Below, piece after piece: positions 5,180-5,975 of a stretch of DNA of 5,975 nt. The notes under the pieces are model-generated. The model was given only the letters and a program-made list of their open reading frames with translations. It searched no databases and was not told where the DNA came from. How positions within the stretch are numbered: the stretch's first letter is position 1; every line of letters starts with the position of its first letter. A program made the translations under genes and the position numbers. Source of the stretch: Candidatus Desulfofervidaceae bacterium (GTDB taxonomy: Bacteria > Desulfobacterota > Desulfofervidia > Desulfofervidales > Desulfofervidaceae); contig JAGHCL010000188.1 of NCBI GenBank assembly GCA_021160485.1, positions 1 through 5,975 of the forward strand, in the 5' to 3' direction.

Positions 5180-5975
5180 TGCTTTTCACCCTCCCAAAAG
5201 GTTTTGGTTTAATCACTCTATCTATTAAAGGGGTTAGAGAGTTGGCCACTAAAACCCCAAAAAACGCTGGTTCTATCCAAGACCCCCATAAACGTCCCAC
5301 CATAGTTACTACCCCTACCAAAATACCAAAAATAAACATTCCAATACCAGTAAAGGGAGTAGTAATAGGATCAGTAACCAGGAAAAAAGCCGTCAAAAGA
5401 GTGGTTCCTGTAAATAACTGAATAAGAAGATAAGGGTAAAGATAGGCCTTGTCTCCTTTATAAAAAAGCACAGAAAAGACAAAAACGGTCAAAATAAAAC
5501 CTATTGGAGCATGCCAACTGATATAACGTTTCCAAAGGAGGTAAAGCCCACCAATTATAATAGCCAGGGCACAAATGCCCCCCACATAACTTATTAATTG
5601 ATCTGCCCAAGGGCCTGTTTTCCACTCAAATAAGATTTTAAATAAAAGCTTAAGTTTTGCCCCAAATCCTGATATTCCTTCAATGCCATACCCTTCGCTA
5701 AAATAACTATAATCCTCAACCAGCGCTCCAATACCTTCCAATTTTAAAGCACCTAAAACACTACCTGAAATATCCATATAACCAGGATAAGAGAGTTTCA
5801 AAACGGCCCAACCAACCAAAACAGGATTAAAAGGATTGCTACCCCAACCACCATAAACATATTGCCCAAACAAAAGCCCCATAAACAAACCTATTGGGAT
5901 TGCCCACCAAGGCATTCCAACAGGCATAATAGCTGCAAAAAGCAATCCGACAAAAATAGCATGGGGATTTATAAA
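5172..5975 (-). CDS. rnfD: Rnf complex membrane subunit RnfD, partial (N-terminus beyond window)
   Basis: 267 residues of an RnfD/NqrB-family membrane protein are visible; the frame is open to the window edge (reading FINPHAIFVGLL), so roughly 75 N-terminal residues are missing by comparison with E. coli RsxD. Family hallmarks are the YGGWGSNPFNPVLVGWAVL region, ISWHAPIGF, the LFTGTTLLTAFFLVTDPITTP flavin-pocket region, RLWGSW and the closing NSLTPLIDR followed by a basic tail. RnfD normally carries FMN bound covalently to the Thr of a G-I-D-G-I-S-x-A-T-P-L motif. Here the equivalent stretch reads GIEGISGFGAKL (visible residues 97-108), so the AT-P is replaced and no threonine is nearby. The reading frame is intact on both sides, which argues against a frameshift. 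It is followed at an 8-base overlap by rnfG; rnfC would be expected just upstream, outside the window. Confidence 0.95.
   Translation of the reverse strand, partial: FINPHAIFVGLLFAAIMPVGMPWWAIPIGLFMGLLFGQYVYGGWGSNPFNPVLVGWAVLKLSYPGYMDISGSVLGALKLEGIGALVEDYSYFSEGYGIEGISGFGAKLKLLFKILFEWKTGPWADQLISYVGGICALAIIIGGLYLLWKRYISWHAPIGFILTVFVFSVLFYKGDKAYLYPYLLIQLFTGTTLLTAFFLVTDPITTPFTGIGMFIFGILVGVVTMVGRLWGSWIEPAFFGVLVANSLTPLIDRVIKPKPFGRVKSSA
5190..5194 (-). promoter_or_regulatory. Ribosome binding site supporting the GTG start of rnfG
   Basis: The minus strand has GGAGG ten bases before the GTG at 5179, embedded in the last codons of rnfD. This purine-rich site and the need to keep the N-terminal membrane helix support the non-ATG start and the 8-base overlap between the two genes. 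Confidence 0.55.

Noticed and set aside
5943..5945. TTG at 5945 as the true start of rnfD
   Set aside because: The frame stays open to the window edge and the added residues (INPHAIFVG) match the RnfD family, so the gene continues outside the window.
2535..5975. Na+-translocating NADH:quinone reductase (Nqr) rather than Rnf
   Set aside because: The related membrane subunits could suggest Nqr, but the polyferredoxin RnfB and the D-G-E-A-B order are specific to Rnf.
1..5975. tRNA or rRNA genes, CRISPR arrays, insertion sequences or attachment sites
   Set aside because: Nearly every base is accounted for by coding sequence of one functional group; no repeats or RNA-like folds were noticed, and no gap between genes exceeds 20 bases.

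Overview
The window is one tightly packed minus-strand gene run; no gene is supported on the plus strand. Read in the direction of transcription (right to left) it holds rnfD (5' end outside the window), rnfG, rnfE, rnfA, rnfB, a universal stress protein gene, an rseC-like gene, an nhaD-type Na+/H+ antiporter gene, and the first 17 codons of a second universal stress protein gene. Gaps between genes are 20 bases or less and several genes overlap. I see no terminator or internal promoter, so the whole stretch looks like part of one operon whose promoter, and presumably rnfC, lie beyond the right edge.

Region by region: 5975-2535 encodes the membrane and ferredoxin-facing parts of an Rnf complex (ferredoxin:NAD+ oxidoreductase, an ion-pumping respiratory enzyme) in the order D-G-E-A-B. 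That order fits the C-D-G-E-A-B arrangement of clostridia and Desulfovibrio-type bacteria. 2519-1600 holds a stand-alone Usp protein and an RseC/MucC-family membrane protein with a Cys-x2-Cys-x5-Cys motif, the latter a frequent companion of Rnf/Rsx systems. 1582-65 is an NhaD-family antiporter with a cleavable signal peptide and a His/Glu-rich leader segment. 51-1 starts another Usp-like protein.

The likely joint role is energy conservation in an anaerobe. Rnf couples electron flow between ferredoxin and NAD to Na+ or H+ export, NhaD interconverts Na+ and H+ gradients, and the Usp proteins may sense nucleotide or energy state. This physiological link is inferred from co-location.

The A+T-rich DNA, the many-cysteine RnfB, the gene order and the Usp abundance suggest a strictly anaerobic bacterium, perhaps a sulfate reducer or relative in the Desulfobacterota/Thermodesulfobacteria. 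That assignment is tentative. The most unusual points are: RnfD lacks the threonine that normally carries covalent FMN although the surrounding motif is recognisable; RnfG keeps its own flavinylation threonine; and Rnf, RseC, NhaD and two Usp genes sit in one apparent operon.
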